From contig CAZJRQ010000010.1 of NCBI GenBank assembly GCA_964548535.1, positions 1 through 64,000 on the forward strand: 64,000 bases of DNA, written 5' to 3'. Within the stretch, counting starts at the first letter, position 1. Every line of letters starts with the position of its first letter. A program made the position numbers and the translations under genes. This document shows positions 52,008 through 60,543 of this stretch, piece after piece. Source of the stretch: CAZJRQ01 sp964548535 (GTDB taxonomy: Bacteria; Bacillota; Clostridia; Oscillospirales; Ruminococcaceae). A model generated the notes under the pieces. That model did no database searches. It saw nothing but the letters and a program-made list of their open reading frames with translations, and was not told where the DNA came from.

Positions 52008-52754
52008 AATCTACCATATTGGAATGTAAATGTAAAAACAATGCTATCCAATTGTTAAATCCTCACTGAGTTTTTAATCTACCATATTGGAATGTAAATG
52101 TTTATAAAACTTATAGATATGCTTGTTTTGACAGTTTTTAATCTACCATATTGGAATGTAAATGTGTTAGTACTAGCTGAACAACTTCCTGTGTTAGGTT
52201 TTTAATCTACCATATTGGAATGTAAATTAAATATGTAGCATTTAATCAGAACTTTCCTCTGAGTTTTTAATCTACCATATTGGAATGTAAATCAGGCTTG
52301 CAAGCGTCGCACATAACAGGACCAATCACAGGTTTTTAATCTACCATATTGGAATGTAAATTATAACATGTGTGTAAGAATTAGTCAATAGGCAATAGTT
52401 TTTAATCTACCATATTGGAATGTAAATCCTAAAATATTAAGGGTTGATGATAAAGAATTCAAGTTTTTAATCTACCATATTGGAATGTAAATATACAATA
52501 TTGCTCACAAGCCATTGCGAGTTTTGCTGTTTTTAATCTACCATATTGGAATGTAAATTTTTGAAGAAGCAAATAAAATTGCATTGGTAAAATATGTTTT
52601 TAATCTACCATATTGGAATGTAAATCAAACAATAAATATTGCCTTAGTTGTGTTAGAAAATGTTTTTAATCTACCATATTGGAATGTAAATTAAAGTAAG
52701 CCTGTACCTGACAGCCACTTGTAAGTTTTTAATCTACCATATTGGAATGTAAGA
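52002..52754 (+). CRISPR. Type I-B CRISPR array, 12 repeats and 11 spacers
   Basis: The 30-base repeat begins GTTTTTAATCTACC and ends GGAATGTAAAT. It is identical in the first 11 copies. Copy 12 (52725-52754) differs in its last two bases (GTAAGA for GTAAAT), marking the old end and confirming plus-strand orientation. Spacers are 33-39 bases and all different. Repeat starts are 52002, 52070, 52134, 52198, 52263, 52332, 52398, 52463, 52529, 52596, 52662 and 52725. The predicted crRNA handle is ATGTAAAT. Confidence 0.98.
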
Positions 52755-52811
52755 AAAATAGGTGAACGTATTTTTATAATGCAGTAAATGCAAATTAAAA
52801 TCGTTGCCAAA

Positions 52812-52852
52812 AAACGGATTCTACGTTGTAAATCGTAGAATCCGTTTCTTTT
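52812..52852 (+). terminator. Terminator of the CRISPR transcript
   Basis: AAACGGATTCTACG (52812-52825) and CGTAGAATCCGTTT (52834-52847) form a 14-bp perfect stem, followed by CTTTT. It lies 57 bases after the last repeat. Confidence 0.85.
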
Positions 52853-53023
52853 AAATATTTTTGTTAATTTCGTTAATGAGATTTGTTATGGTGTTTATTT
52901 TGTCGTTAGCTTGTTGTGAAAATACAAAGATGTCTTTTTATCTATTTCTTGTCGTGTTTTAATTAGTGCAGATTTTAAATTGCTGCTTAAAATATAATCA
53001 ACTGCTTTAGGATTTTCACTTGA
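52851..53023 (-). pseudogene. Frameshifted 3' gene fragment
   Basis: On the minus strand two overlapping frames read like protein. The first contains SENPKAVDYILSSNLKSALIK and the second, after a one-base shift near 52925, SQQANDKINTITNLINEI, ending at a stop at 52851. No start codon is present. It is probably the eroded end of a gene once downstream of the acetyltransferase. The family is unknown. Confidence 0.35.
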
Positions 53024-53644
53024 TTAATAATTCAACTGTCCAGGACGTTTTTCTTTAATTTTCTTGGGAAACAGCTTTTCGAATTGTTCTAGTTGAACTT
53101 CGTCAACATCAAAACATGGGTCAAATTCGAAAATGCCTGAAACATCATCTAGTGCGTTGGGTTCTAGAAGTTTAACCATGAAATATTCAGATTTGTCATT
53201 TGCATCTGTGCCTTTTAAGTGAATGCCATAATCAGTTGCTGTTTCAAATCCAAATCGGTGGTAGTATTCTGTGTTGCCTGTGATAAAAATAGCCTTGAAT
53301 CCAAGTTCTTTAGCCATTGATAGTGAATGCTCAATTAATGCCTTTCCTATACCCGTTTTTTGATATTCTGGATGTACCGATATAGGTCCGAAGCTTGCAA
53401 ATTCGTGAATATTTTGATTCTGGTCAGTAAGAATTGACTTGCTGTAAATAATGTGTCCAATTATCTCGCCGTTAGATTCGGCAACAAAGTCAAGTTCTTT
53501 TATAAAGCAAGGCAGGTCGCGCAGATTGTGAACAAGCAAATGCTCGTTGCAGCCTGGGTGATAAATATTCCAAAATGCCTCTCGTGTAAGATTTTCAACA
53601 GCGAAATAATCTTTTTCATGTTCGTTTCTAATATTAAAATTCAT
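53024..53644 (-). CDS. GNAT-family N-acetyltransferase
   Basis: Acetyltransferase of 206 residues. It has the acetyl-CoA loop HPEYQKTGIGKALIEHSL, the ITGNTEYYHRFGF segment, and a C-terminal extension (FDPCFDVDEVQLEQFEKLFPKK) found in YhbS-like GNATs. The acceptor is unknown. AGGAGAATATC precedes the ATG. It lies 18 bases after the methyltransferase gene on the same strand and so probably shares the attenuated transcript from 54707. Confidence 0.87.
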   Translation of the reverse strand: MNFNIRNEHEKDYFAVENLTREAFWNIYHPGCNEHLLVHNLRDLPCFIKELDFVAESNGEIIGHIIYSKSILTDQNQNIHEFASFGPISVHPEYQKTGIGKALIEHSLSMAKELGFKAIFITGNTEYYHRFGFETATDYGIHLKGTDANDKSEYFMVKLLEPNALDDVSGIFEFDPCFDVDEVQLEQFEKLFPKKIKEKRPGQLNY

Positions 53645-53662
53645 TGTGATATTCTCCTTTGT

Positions 53663-54379
53663 CTAAAGTTTTTCCATGACTAAATACATCAGTGTGAAAA
53701 GATTGTCAACATCAGCATCTAGCATTTTGTCATCATCAAAGCCAAGTCTATCTCGAGCAATTTTTGCCCATTCGTACCAAAGTTCTTTTGAATCTTCAAA
53801 TTCATCGCTTGCTTTAATCTTTGTTAGTCCTGATTTTGCAAAGATTCTTTTCCAATTATCAAGAGTGGTAAAAGTATCAAGATCGTCTTGTTTTAATATA
53901 CCCTCAAATTGTTTAGGAAACTCATCAATTTCTCTTGAAAGTCCAGCAAAAGCAAGTCCAATTTGAGCGTTGTCTTTTAAATGCTTGTTAAGAGTGTTAG
54001 GGAAATATTTGTCATTTAGTCCAAAATAATTGTAACTGTCAATTGCAATTACTGCATCAAAATAATCCTCAGGATATGGCAGAGCATTTGCGTCAGCATA
54101 TATTGGAATTACCTTGTCTTCTAGATTGAATTTTTGTATTCTTTTGAAATTCTCGGTAGGATTAATCCATAAATCAGTCGCATAAACAGCAGCACCGTAT
54201 TCTTTTGCAAGAAATATCGACGTAATACCCATTCCGCAGCCCAAGTCTAAAATTCTCATATCAGGAGTTAGGTTTAAATGCTCGCATACCGTTTCAAGCA
54301 GGCAAAGTGGGTTAGGTCCCATGATGTGATTTTCAACAAATTCTCTGTCGTAGCTGTTAGCTTTAATATAATTTTTCAT
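53663..54379 (-). CDS. Class I SAM-dependent methyltransferase
   Basis: Methyltransferase of 238 residues with motif I ILDLGCGMGITSIFLA, the acidic residue ending strand 2 (VYATDLW), and motif IV-like DAVIAIDSYNYFG. It resembles UbiE/small-molecule methyltransferases rather than rRNA enzymes, but the substrate cannot be read. AAAGGAA precedes the ATG at 54379. Upstream is a 250-base leader with promoter, short ORF and terminator, suggesting controlled expression. Confidence 0.82.
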   Translation of the reverse strand: MKNYIKANSYDREFVENHIMGPNPLCLLETVCEHLNLTPDMRILDLGCGMGITSIFLAKEYGAAVYATDLWINPTENFKRIQKFNLEDKVIPIYADANALPYPEDYFDAVIAIDSYNYFGLNDKYFPNTLNKHLKDNAQIGLAFAGLSREIDEFPKQFEGILKQDDLDTFTTLDNWKRIFAKSGLTKIKASDEFEDSKELWYEWAKIARDRLGFDDDKMLDADVDNLFTLMYLVMEKL

Positions 54380-54453
54380 AATAGTAAAATTCCTTTCAAT
54401 ATAAATGAAAACGCTGTGAATAGATTGAATTTGAACACTTTACCATAAATTGA

Positions 54454-54487
54454 TACAAAAAAAGACAGGTAAAACGATACCTGTCTT
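54454..54487 (-). terminator. Attenuator-type terminator before the methyltransferase gene
   Basis: AAGACAGGTA (54462-54471) and TACCTGTCTT (54478-54487) form a 10-bp stem with a 6-base loop. On the minus strand TTTTTT follows. It lies 75 bases before the methyltransferase start and about 190 bases after the promoter. GGTATC at 54530-54535 can pair with part of the 5' arm and might serve as antiterminator. Confidence 0.8.
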
Positions 54488-54627
54488 GAAAAAACACGCT
54501 GATAAATACAGCTATATTCAAGCCTTTGCGGTATCATTCTATAATGAAATCAAAAAATAACTATAATTAACAAAGCTATCACATTAATTGTGAAAAGCGA
54601 AAATCAATTTACAGTTAAAAGCGTTCA

Positions 54628-54645
54628 TTACAGAACAATAGCCAA
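54628..54645 (-). CDS. Possible five-codon leader ORF
   Basis: On the minus strand AAAGGTGG (54660-54653) is followed seven bases later by TTG and four codons (MAIVL) then a stop. A second TTG a few bases earlier opens a 21-codon frame. Only the strong ribosome site and position in the leader support translation. Confidence 0.35.
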   Translation of the reverse strand: MAIVL

Positions 54646-54678
54646 ACAAAAACCACCTTTAAAATTTATTACGTTTTT

Positions 54679-54707
54679 AGTATATCATATAGATTTTTAG
54701 TTGTCAA
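54679..54707 (-). promoter_or_regulatory. Promoter of the methyltransferase leader
   Basis: On the minus strand TTGACA (54707-54702), 17 bases, TATACT (54684-54679). Between it and the terminator at 54454-54487 lies no long ORF. Confidence 0.85.
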
Positions 54708-54712
54708 GAAAA

Positions 54713-54746
54713 AAACAAAAGCTGACCTGAAAACAGACCAGCTTGA
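54713..54746 (-). terminator. Terminator after the lipoprotein gene
   Basis: On the minus strand AAGCTGGTCTG and CAGGTCAGCTT pair around TTTT, followed by TTGTTTTTTT. It ends four bases from the stop at 54750. Confidence 0.75.
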
Positions 54747-54749
54747 AAA

Positions 54750-55547
54750 TTATTTATTGTACGCTGACTTTATAACCTTGTTGTCTTTGTCAAGAAAAAC
54801 TATGTCAGCGATGTAAAAATCAGCATCGTTTGGAATAGCCCATCTCATGATTGAAATATACTGTGCAACCGTCGAATCGATAAATTCAGGATTCTCTGTT
54901 TCTATTTCAAATGAACCCCATTCTCTGTTCCATTGCTGATGTGCAAAGCTTTTGCCGTCAACCCATATGCTAGAACCGCGAGCGTCAACAGGCTCAGAAA
55001 CTAATTTGCCTCTAAAATGTCCAGGACACATTTTCTCAGTTCCGTCAGTGTCAATGAAGTAGTCAACAGCCATAGTTACAACATCAATTTTAATTTTCTT
55101 GATTTTTTCAAGCTGATATTCGTTACCCTCAAACATTTTAGTAACATTTAGTCTAACCTTAGGTATTTTGTATTCGTTTGATGTATTTAAATCTAAAGTT
55201 TGAACACGAAGCATAGGAATACCGTTTACCTCTTCAATTGAGTATGTAACTTTTGATTCATCATCTTGATAATTGTTTCTTGCTTGAGAAGATGCAAAAT
55301 CAGAAACGTTCATGTCAGTAGAAAATTTGAAAGATGATTTGTCATAGTTTTTAAGAGAGCCCTTTAATTTAGATAAATCAATCTCAGTTTCAGGTTCTTC
55401 CTCAACTGCTTGCGTAGTAACTTTCGTTGTGGTTTTGGTAGTTTGTGCAGGTGTTGAATCAGCAACATCAGCGTCAATATCTCCACAAGAGGATAAAATT
55501 CCAAGAGATAAAATTAGTGCAGTTATAAGTAGTGGTGATTTTTTCAT
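54750..55547 (-). CDS. Lipoprotein of unknown function
   Basis: Signal peptide with lipobox LGILSSC (Cys near residue 21), then a Thr-rich linker (TTKTTTKVTTQ) and a globular domain of about 190 residues of beta-sandwich character. It resembles the carbohydrate-binding-like modules seen in Ruminococcus surface lipoproteins, but no family is certain. It is attached to the outer face of the membrane. The start was set at the ATG at 55547, which has GGAGGA eight bases upstream. Confidence 0.75.
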   Translation of the reverse strand: MKKSPLLITALILSLGILSSCGDIDADVADSTPAQTTKTTTKVTTQAVEEEPETEIDLSKLKGSLKNYDKSSFKFSTDMNVSDFASSQARNNYQDDESKVTYSIEEVNGIPMLRVQTLDLNTSNEYKIPKVRLNVTKMFEGNEYQLEKIKKIKIDVVTMAVDYFIDTDGTEKMCPGHFRGKLVSEPVDARGSSIWVDGKSFAHQQWNREWGSFEIETENPEFIDSTVAQYISIMRWAIPNDADFYIADIVFLDKDNKVIKSAYNK

Positions 55548-55562
55548 AATATTTTCCTCCAA

Positions 55563-56067
55563 ATAAGCTTATATTTTGTGCTCAATTAAAATTTGTCACT
55601 TGTATTATTTGAGTTATTAATATAGAAGTTTATTATAGTTTTAATTGTACACTAATATAGGCTATGTTAATTAACAAACGTATTATATCATATAATTAAA
55701 CTCTAATCAATTAGCTTAATTGACAATAAAACCGCATAAGTTATCAGTTATCTGCGTTATAATATACTATTTGTGTGCAAATTCTTATTTGTTTAATAGT
55801 GTGTACACAAGGTGATGAAGTTGTGATTAATATGCTGTGCTGAAAAGATAAATTTGTTATAAAAACACACTAAATCAGTATGTTTACAATGTTTTGCACA
55901 ATTATTTATTTTTTATTAAGTCAAGATTTATATCATACAAAATTTTGATTTTGTTTTTACGATAAAAGGATTGCAGATATTACTTTGGAGATTTATAATT
56001 TTACTTGACACCGAGTGAGGTAAAGATTTAGAGAAGATTTGAAGAAATATTTTTAGGAGAAAAGAAT
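55563..56067. other. Long intergenic region before the phosphatase gene
   Basis: About 500 very AT-rich bases between divergent genes. TTGACA occurs at 55720-55725 and 56005-56010, but no well-spaced -10 box follows either. I see no ORF, repeat or stable hairpin. It may hold regulatory sites for the secreted phosphatase. Confidence 0.5.
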
Positions 56068-57969
56068 ATGAAAAAAAGAACATTTAAAGCAACAGCAGCT
56101 GCACTAGCAGCAATACTAACTATTAGTTGTGCAGCATCAGTTTTTGCAGCAATCCCAGATGATGGAAGCACAAATGCAGAAGATTTAGCATCAGCAACAG
56201 GTCTTACAGAGCAATGGGAAGATTGGAAAACATCATGGGAAACAGTAAAGAACGATTGGTCAAAAGTATCAATTGCACCAGGCGCAGATGAAACAAAGCT
56301 TAATTTTGCGTGGTATTCACTAGACAAAACTGTTAAGTTTGAAGTAAGTGCAAATGCTGATATGTCCTCACCAGTTCATTCTGAAACTATAGAGGGTGAA
56401 GAAGACGAAATTCTATATCAAGCGTTAATTAGTGCAAATTATTATGCTTGCAAGGCTACAGTTGAAGATCTTGAGGCTGGAGTATACTATTATAAAATAG
56501 GTGACGCTGATCCAGTAGAGTTTACAGTTCAAGATTCAACAAAAGGCTTTAGCTTTATGTTTGTAGGTGATCCGCAGATTGGTTCATCAAACCCATTAAA
56601 GGGCAGCAAGGTAGGTAACGGTGTTACTGCTGAGGAGTTCTATGAAGCACAGTCAGATGCTGTTATGAGTGACTCTTTTAATTGGAGCAATACTATTAAT
56701 AAGGCATTGGAAAATTCACAAGACATAAGCTTTATTCTATCAGCAGGTGACCAGATTCAGTCAAGAACTAAGGATGCTCCAAAGGAAAAGGAAGATAATA
56801 CTTTCTCAGAAATTGAATATACTGGATTTTTAAGTCCATCAGCACTAACATCGATTCCATTTGCACCAACAGTAGGTAACCATGAGGCTGATATTGCAAA
56901 CTATGGTTATCACTTTAACACTCCAAATTTGAGCGAGCTAGGTTCAAACGGAATCGTTGGCGGTGACTATTACTTTACTTACGGTGACGCTTTGTTTATC
57001 GTTCTTAATTTGCAGGATACTGATAATGAAGAGCATAAGCAATTTATTGAGGAAACTGTAGCTGAAAATTCAGATGCAACATGGAAATTTGTAACTATTC
57101 ACCAGGATATCTACGGTTCAGCAGAGCATTCAAATGAGCCTACAATTACTGACTTGAGATATGATTTAGTTCCAACATTTGAAGAAAATGATATTGACGT
57201 TGTTTTCTCAGGGCACGACCATGCTTATTCAAGAAGCTATATCCTAAATGGCGGTAAAAAGACTAACAATTATTATGATGATAACGAAGATGAATTTGAT
57301 GATATGCATGAATATGATGTAGACGGCGGCGAAAAGGGCGAATCCGTATTTACAGCTTACAAAATGATTCAAGATGATACAACTGATGAAAAAGAGATAG
57401 CATATCTTGACTATCTAAATGCAATTTCTGACGCACTAGCTGTTGTAAGTAGTGAAAGCGACAAGGTAGTAAACCCAGAGGGCATCTTGTACATGACAGG
57501 AAACTCATCTTCAGGAAGTAAATATTATGACCTTGTGTCAAGACAGCAAGACTATATTTCAAGCAGATGGCAGGAAGATGTTCCAACATATTCATTAGTT
57601 GACATAACAGACACTGCTTTTACAATCAATACATATAGAGCAGATACAAATGAAAAGATTGATACAGAATTTACTATTGTAAAGGGTGAAGATGATAATA
57701 ATGACAGCGGCAGTGATTCTGAAAGTTCATCAGATACAGATAGTGAGTCATCAAGTGATATTGACAATTCATCAGAATCTGAATCATCAAGCGAATCATC
57801 AAGCAATGCTGATTCAAGCAGCAAGAGTTCAAACAGCTCATCTAAGAGCAGTTCAAACAATAGTGACAGCAATCCAACAACAGGTGTAAAGACTGCAATG
57901 ACAGCAGGACTTTTGTCAGTAGCAGCAGGATTTGCAGCAGTTTGCATGAAAAAACGTAACAAAAAATAA
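56068..57969 (+). CDS. Cell-wall-anchored purple-acid-phosphatase-like protein
   Basis: Secreted metallophosphoesterase of 633 residues. It has a signal peptide (1 to about 28, ending AASVFA), an N-terminal fibronectin-like domain, then the phosphoesterase core with all metal motifs: FVGDPQIG, SAGDQIQS, GNHEAD, TIHQDIYG and SGHDHAYS. A Ser/Asp-rich linker of about 70 residues leads to NPTTG, a hydrophobic helix and KKRNKK, the layout of a sortase sorting signal. It probably releases phosphate from organic esters at the cell surface. AGGAG lies upstream of the ATG. Confidence 0.9.
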   Translation: MKKRTFKATAAALAAILTISCAASVFAAIPDDGSTNAEDLASATGLTEQWEDWKTSWETVKNDWSKVSIAPGADETKLNFAWYSLDKTVKFEVSANADMSSPVHSETIEGEEDEILYQALISANYYACKATVEDLEAGVYYYKIGDADPVEFTVQDSTKGFSFMFVGDPQIGSSNPLKGSKVGNGVTAEEFYEAQSDAVMSDSFNWSNTINKALENSQDISFILSAGDQIQSRTKDAPKEKEDNTFSEIEYTGFLSPSALTSIPFAPTVGNHEADIANYGYHFNTPNLSELGSNGIVGGDYYFTYGDALFIVLNLQDTDNEEHKQFIEETVAENSDATWKFVTIHQDIYGSAEHSNEPTITDLRYDLVPTFEENDIDVVFSGHDHAYSRSYILNGGKKTNNYYDDNEDEFDDMHEYDVDGGEKGESVFTAYKMIQDDTTDEKEIAYLDYLNAISDALAVVSSESDKVVNPEGILYMTGNSSSGSKYYDLVSRQQDYISSRWQEDVPTYSLVDITDTAFTINTYRADTNEKIDTEFTIVKGEDDNNDSGSDSESSSDTDSESSSDIDNSSESESSSESSSNADSSSKSSNSSSKSSSNNSDSNPTTGVKTAMTAGLLSVAAGFAAVCMKKRNKK

Positions 57970-58004
57970 TTAAAATAGGCTAATAAAAATTAGTGTAAAT
58001 ATTT

Positions 58005-58041
58005 AAGGTGATGTATTGCTTTTCGATACATCACCTTTTTT
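58005..58041 (+). terminator. Terminator after the phosphatase gene
   Basis: AAGGTGATGTAT (58005-58016) and ATACATCACCTT (58026-58037) form a 12-bp perfect stem, with T residues to 58041. Confidence 0.9.
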
Positions 58042-58254
58042 ACATATAAAATAGATCTAAAACGCTAGTTTTTTCTTATGGTTATCTTAATATTATACAT
58101 GTTTTGTTGACATTTATTTGATTGAATAGTATAATAAAAACAACGAAACAGTTTTTTTATTTTGCTTGGTTTGTCGATTAAATTGTATTTTTGCAAGGTT
58201 ATCACTGATTTTTCACAAAAATGTGGTAAGATGTAAGCTTTAAGGAGTTATGTA

Positions 58255-59145
58255 ATGTTTGGATATGTGAGAGCTTTTAAACCCTACATGAGAATGTGTG
58301 AATATGATACCTACAAGGGCGTTTATTGCGGACTGTGCAAAACTATGGGCAAGGAGTTTGGACTGGCTTCGAGATTTACTCTTAGCTATGATTTTACTTT
58401 TTTAGCACTTGTGAATATGTCTGTAAATCGTGTTGCAGTTACGGCGGAAAAGCAAAGGTGTATTGCTCATCCGCTGAAAAAATCCGCTTGTGTAACCTGT
58501 ACACAAGGACTTTCTTATCCTGCATATTCTGCTGTGATTTTAGTTTATCATAAATTGCGTGATGATTTAGCGGACAGGGGAATTAAGGGTAAGCTTGCTG
58601 CTTTTTTTACAATTCCGTTTTTCAAAAGACCGTACAAAAAAGCTAGAATTAAATATCCCAATTTAGCCAATACTATTGAAGATATGATGAAACTTCAAAG
58701 CAAAGTTGAAAAAGAAAAAACGCAAGTTCTTGACATGGCGTGTGAACCTACTGCGAGAATCATGGAGGCTATATTTTCTGAAATAACGGATGATGAAAAT
58801 CTATTGCCGGTTCTAAAGCGTTTTGGATATTTGTTAGGAAGATATATTTATATTTGTGATGCTTTAGATGATGCTAAGGACGATTTTAAAAATGGCGGAT
58901 ATAATCCTCTTTTGTATAAATGTGACGTGGCTGAATATGCGCTGGAACTTCCACAGGATGAGTATAGGAAACTTTGTGACTATGCGGCTGAAAGCATTGA
59001 TTTTACATTAGGCGAACTTGCGGTTTGCTATGACAAGCTAGGCTGTGAGATGTACAAGCCTATATTAGATAATATTATTTATTTAGGTCTGAAAAATGTT
59101 TATGAGCAAATTCGCGATGAAAAATTGGTTAAGAAAGAAAAATAA
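58255..59145 (+). CDS. DUF5685 family protein
   Basis: A protein of 296 residues opening with the family pattern MFGYVRAFKPYMRMCEYDTYKGVYCGLCKTMG. It has four spaced cysteines (CEY, YCGLC, and CITHP/CVTC-like segments) that could bind metal, and a helical remainder with DALDDAKDDFKNGGYNPL, reminiscent of prenyl-synthase-like helices. Function unknown. AAGGAG precedes the ATG. The next gene encodes a DnaJ-domain protein, a pairing worth noting. Confidence 0.8.
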   Translation: MFGYVRAFKPYMRMCEYDTYKGVYCGLCKTMGKEFGLASRFTLSYDFTFLALVNMSVNRVAVTAEKQRCIAHPLKKSACVTCTQGLSYPAYSAVILVYHKLRDDLADRGIKGKLAAFFTIPFFKRPYKKARIKYPNLANTIEDMMKLQSKVEKEKTQVLDMACEPTARIMEAIFSEITDDENLLPVLKRFGYLLGRYIYICDALDDAKDDFKNGGYNPLLYKCDVAEYALELPQDEYRKLCDYAAESIDFTLGELAVCYDKLGCEMYKPILDNIIYLGLKNVYEQIRDEKLVKKEK

Positions 59146-59192
59146 ATTGTAATGATTTTTGATAATAATTTTTAAATGAGAGGTAAATGTGT

Positions 59193-59828
59193 ATGAGTGA
59201 TCCATATAAGGTTTTAGGTGTTTCGCCTAACGCTACGGATAAAGAGATAAAGGCTGCTTATAAGGAGCTTGTTAAAAAATATCATCCTGACCAGTATCAG
59301 GATAGTCCTGTTGCGGAGGTTGCACAGGAGAAAATGGCTGAGGTAAATGCAGCTTATGATGCTATTAATCAAATGCGTAAAAACGGCGGTGCATATTCAA
59401 GTGCAGACAGCTATTCGTATTCTAATGCAGGTTCAAATGCAGGAAATAATTTTAATTCGTATGAGATTAGACGACTAATCCAAAGCGGTGAAGTTACAAA
59501 TGCTGATTCAATGCTTAACGCTGTGCCAAATGAATATAGAAATGCTGAGTGGTATTTCTTGAAGGGCAGTGTATGCTATAGCAGAGGCTGGCTTGGTGAG
59601 GCTATAAATAATTTTAACAGAGCGTGTCAGCTTGACCCGAATAATTATGAATATAGAGCAGCGCTTAATCAAATGACAGGCAATAGAACGGCGTATACAC
59701 AAAATCCGCAGTATCAAGATTATCAAAGACAGAGACAGATGAATAATTCAATGAATTGCTGTGCGAATTTGCTTTGTGCAGACTGCTGCTGTGAATGTAT
59801 GGGCGGAGATTTAATTCCTTGCTGTTAG
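59193..59828 (+). CDS. DnaJ-domain protein with cysteine-rich C-terminus
   Basis: Residues 3-68 form a J-domain with the HPD motif (31-33) that stimulates Hsp70 ATPase. A Ser/Asn/Gly linker, a helical TPR-like segment (NAEWYFLKGSVCYSRGWLGEAINNFNRACQLDP) and a tail packed with cysteines (CCANLLCADCCCECMGG...CC) follow. It is probably a co-chaperone tied to a particular client or membrane site. The ATG at 59193 was preferred over ATG 59187 on ribosome-site spacing. Confidence 0.87.
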   Translation: MSDPYKVLGVSPNATDKEIKAAYKELVKKYHPDQYQDSPVAEVAQEKMAEVNAAYDAINQMRKNGGAYSSADSYSYSNAGSNAGNNFNSYEIRRLIQSGEVTNADSMLNAVPNEYRNAEWYFLKGSVCYSRGWLGEAINNFNRACQLDPNNYEYRAALNQMTGNRTAYTQNPQYQDYQRQRQMNNSMNCCANLLCADCCCECMGGDLIPCC

Positions 59829-59877
59829 AGTGCGTAAATCTACTGGAAACATATAGCGAGAAAGGTGGGGTGAGCCT

Positions 59878-59937
59878 GTGAATGAGTTGTTTGCTTTTTG
59901 TGTGAATTTTGTGCATGGGAATAATTATGAGAGATAA
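59878..59937 (+). CDS. Possible 19-residue upstream ORF
   Basis: GTG 59878 lies ten bases after a strong AAAGGTGGGG. The 19-codon frame ends at a TAA 59935-59937, overlapping the start of the membrane-protein gene (ATG 59927) by 11 bases. The arrangement suggests translational coupling. The peptide (MNELFAFCVNFVHGN and on) has no known relatives that I recognise. Confidence 0.35.
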   Translation: MNELFAFCVNFVHGNNYER

Positions 59938-60469
59938 ACTGGCTTTTAGGATTTCACTTGGCGGAATAGTTACGTCTATATGTCTGCTGTTAATGTTTTG
60001 CACAGGAATATTTCCAATGCTTGATTACGCAATTCCGACATTTGCAGGATTTTTAATGGTGGTAATGATAGTTGAAACAGGGACGAAATGGGCAATTACA
60101 ACTTATGTTGCGACTAGTTTTTTGTGCTTTTTTGTAACTGCTAATTATCAGGCGTCATTTTTATTCGTGTTGTTTATGGGATATTATCCTATACTGAGGT
60201 TTTATTTTGATAAAATGAAAAACAAACTGATCTGCTGGGTGTTAAAATTTGCAATTTTCAATATGGCAATAGTTGTTTTTTATTGGATAATGCAGTTTTT
60301 GTTTGTTGGTGAAGATATACTTGAGGGTATGGAGTTTTTTGGAAAGTATGCTTTGCTGGTTTTGTGGATAATGGCTAACGTGTTTTTTGTCATATATGAT
60401 AGGCTTTTAGGACAGCTTACGTATTTGTATATAAATTGGTTTCGCAAGAAAATTTTGAGAAGAAAATAG
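59927..60469 (+). CDS. Membrane protein, five to six helices, unknown
   Basis: Hydrophobic protein of 180 residues with segments at about 12-30, 36-55, 61-85, 96-118 and 136-156 and a basic C-terminus (FRKKILRRK). The pattern resembles small substrate-binding (ECF S-component-like) membrane proteins of Clostridia, but no motif proves that. The start was set at ATG 59927, with GGGA upstream and coupling to a 19-codon ORF. Confidence 0.65.
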   Translation: MRDKLAFRISLGGIVTSICLLLMFCTGIFPMLDYAIPTFAGFLMVVMIVETGTKWAITTYVATSFLCFFVTANYQASFLFVLFMGYYPILRFYFDKMKNKLICWVLKFAIFNMAIVVFYWIMQFLFVGEDILEGMEFFGKYALLVLWIMANVFFVIYDRLLGQLTYLYINWFRKKILRRK

Positions 60470-60543
60470 ATATAGAGAACATAAATATAGATTGTAGAAC
60501 ATATAATATTAAGTTATTTTGTAAGAAGAGGAGTTGATAATTA

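Noticed and set aside
52002..52754. Self-targeting spacers
   Set aside because: I compared spacers by eye with the window and saw no convincing match. A full search was not possible, so this is not reported either way.
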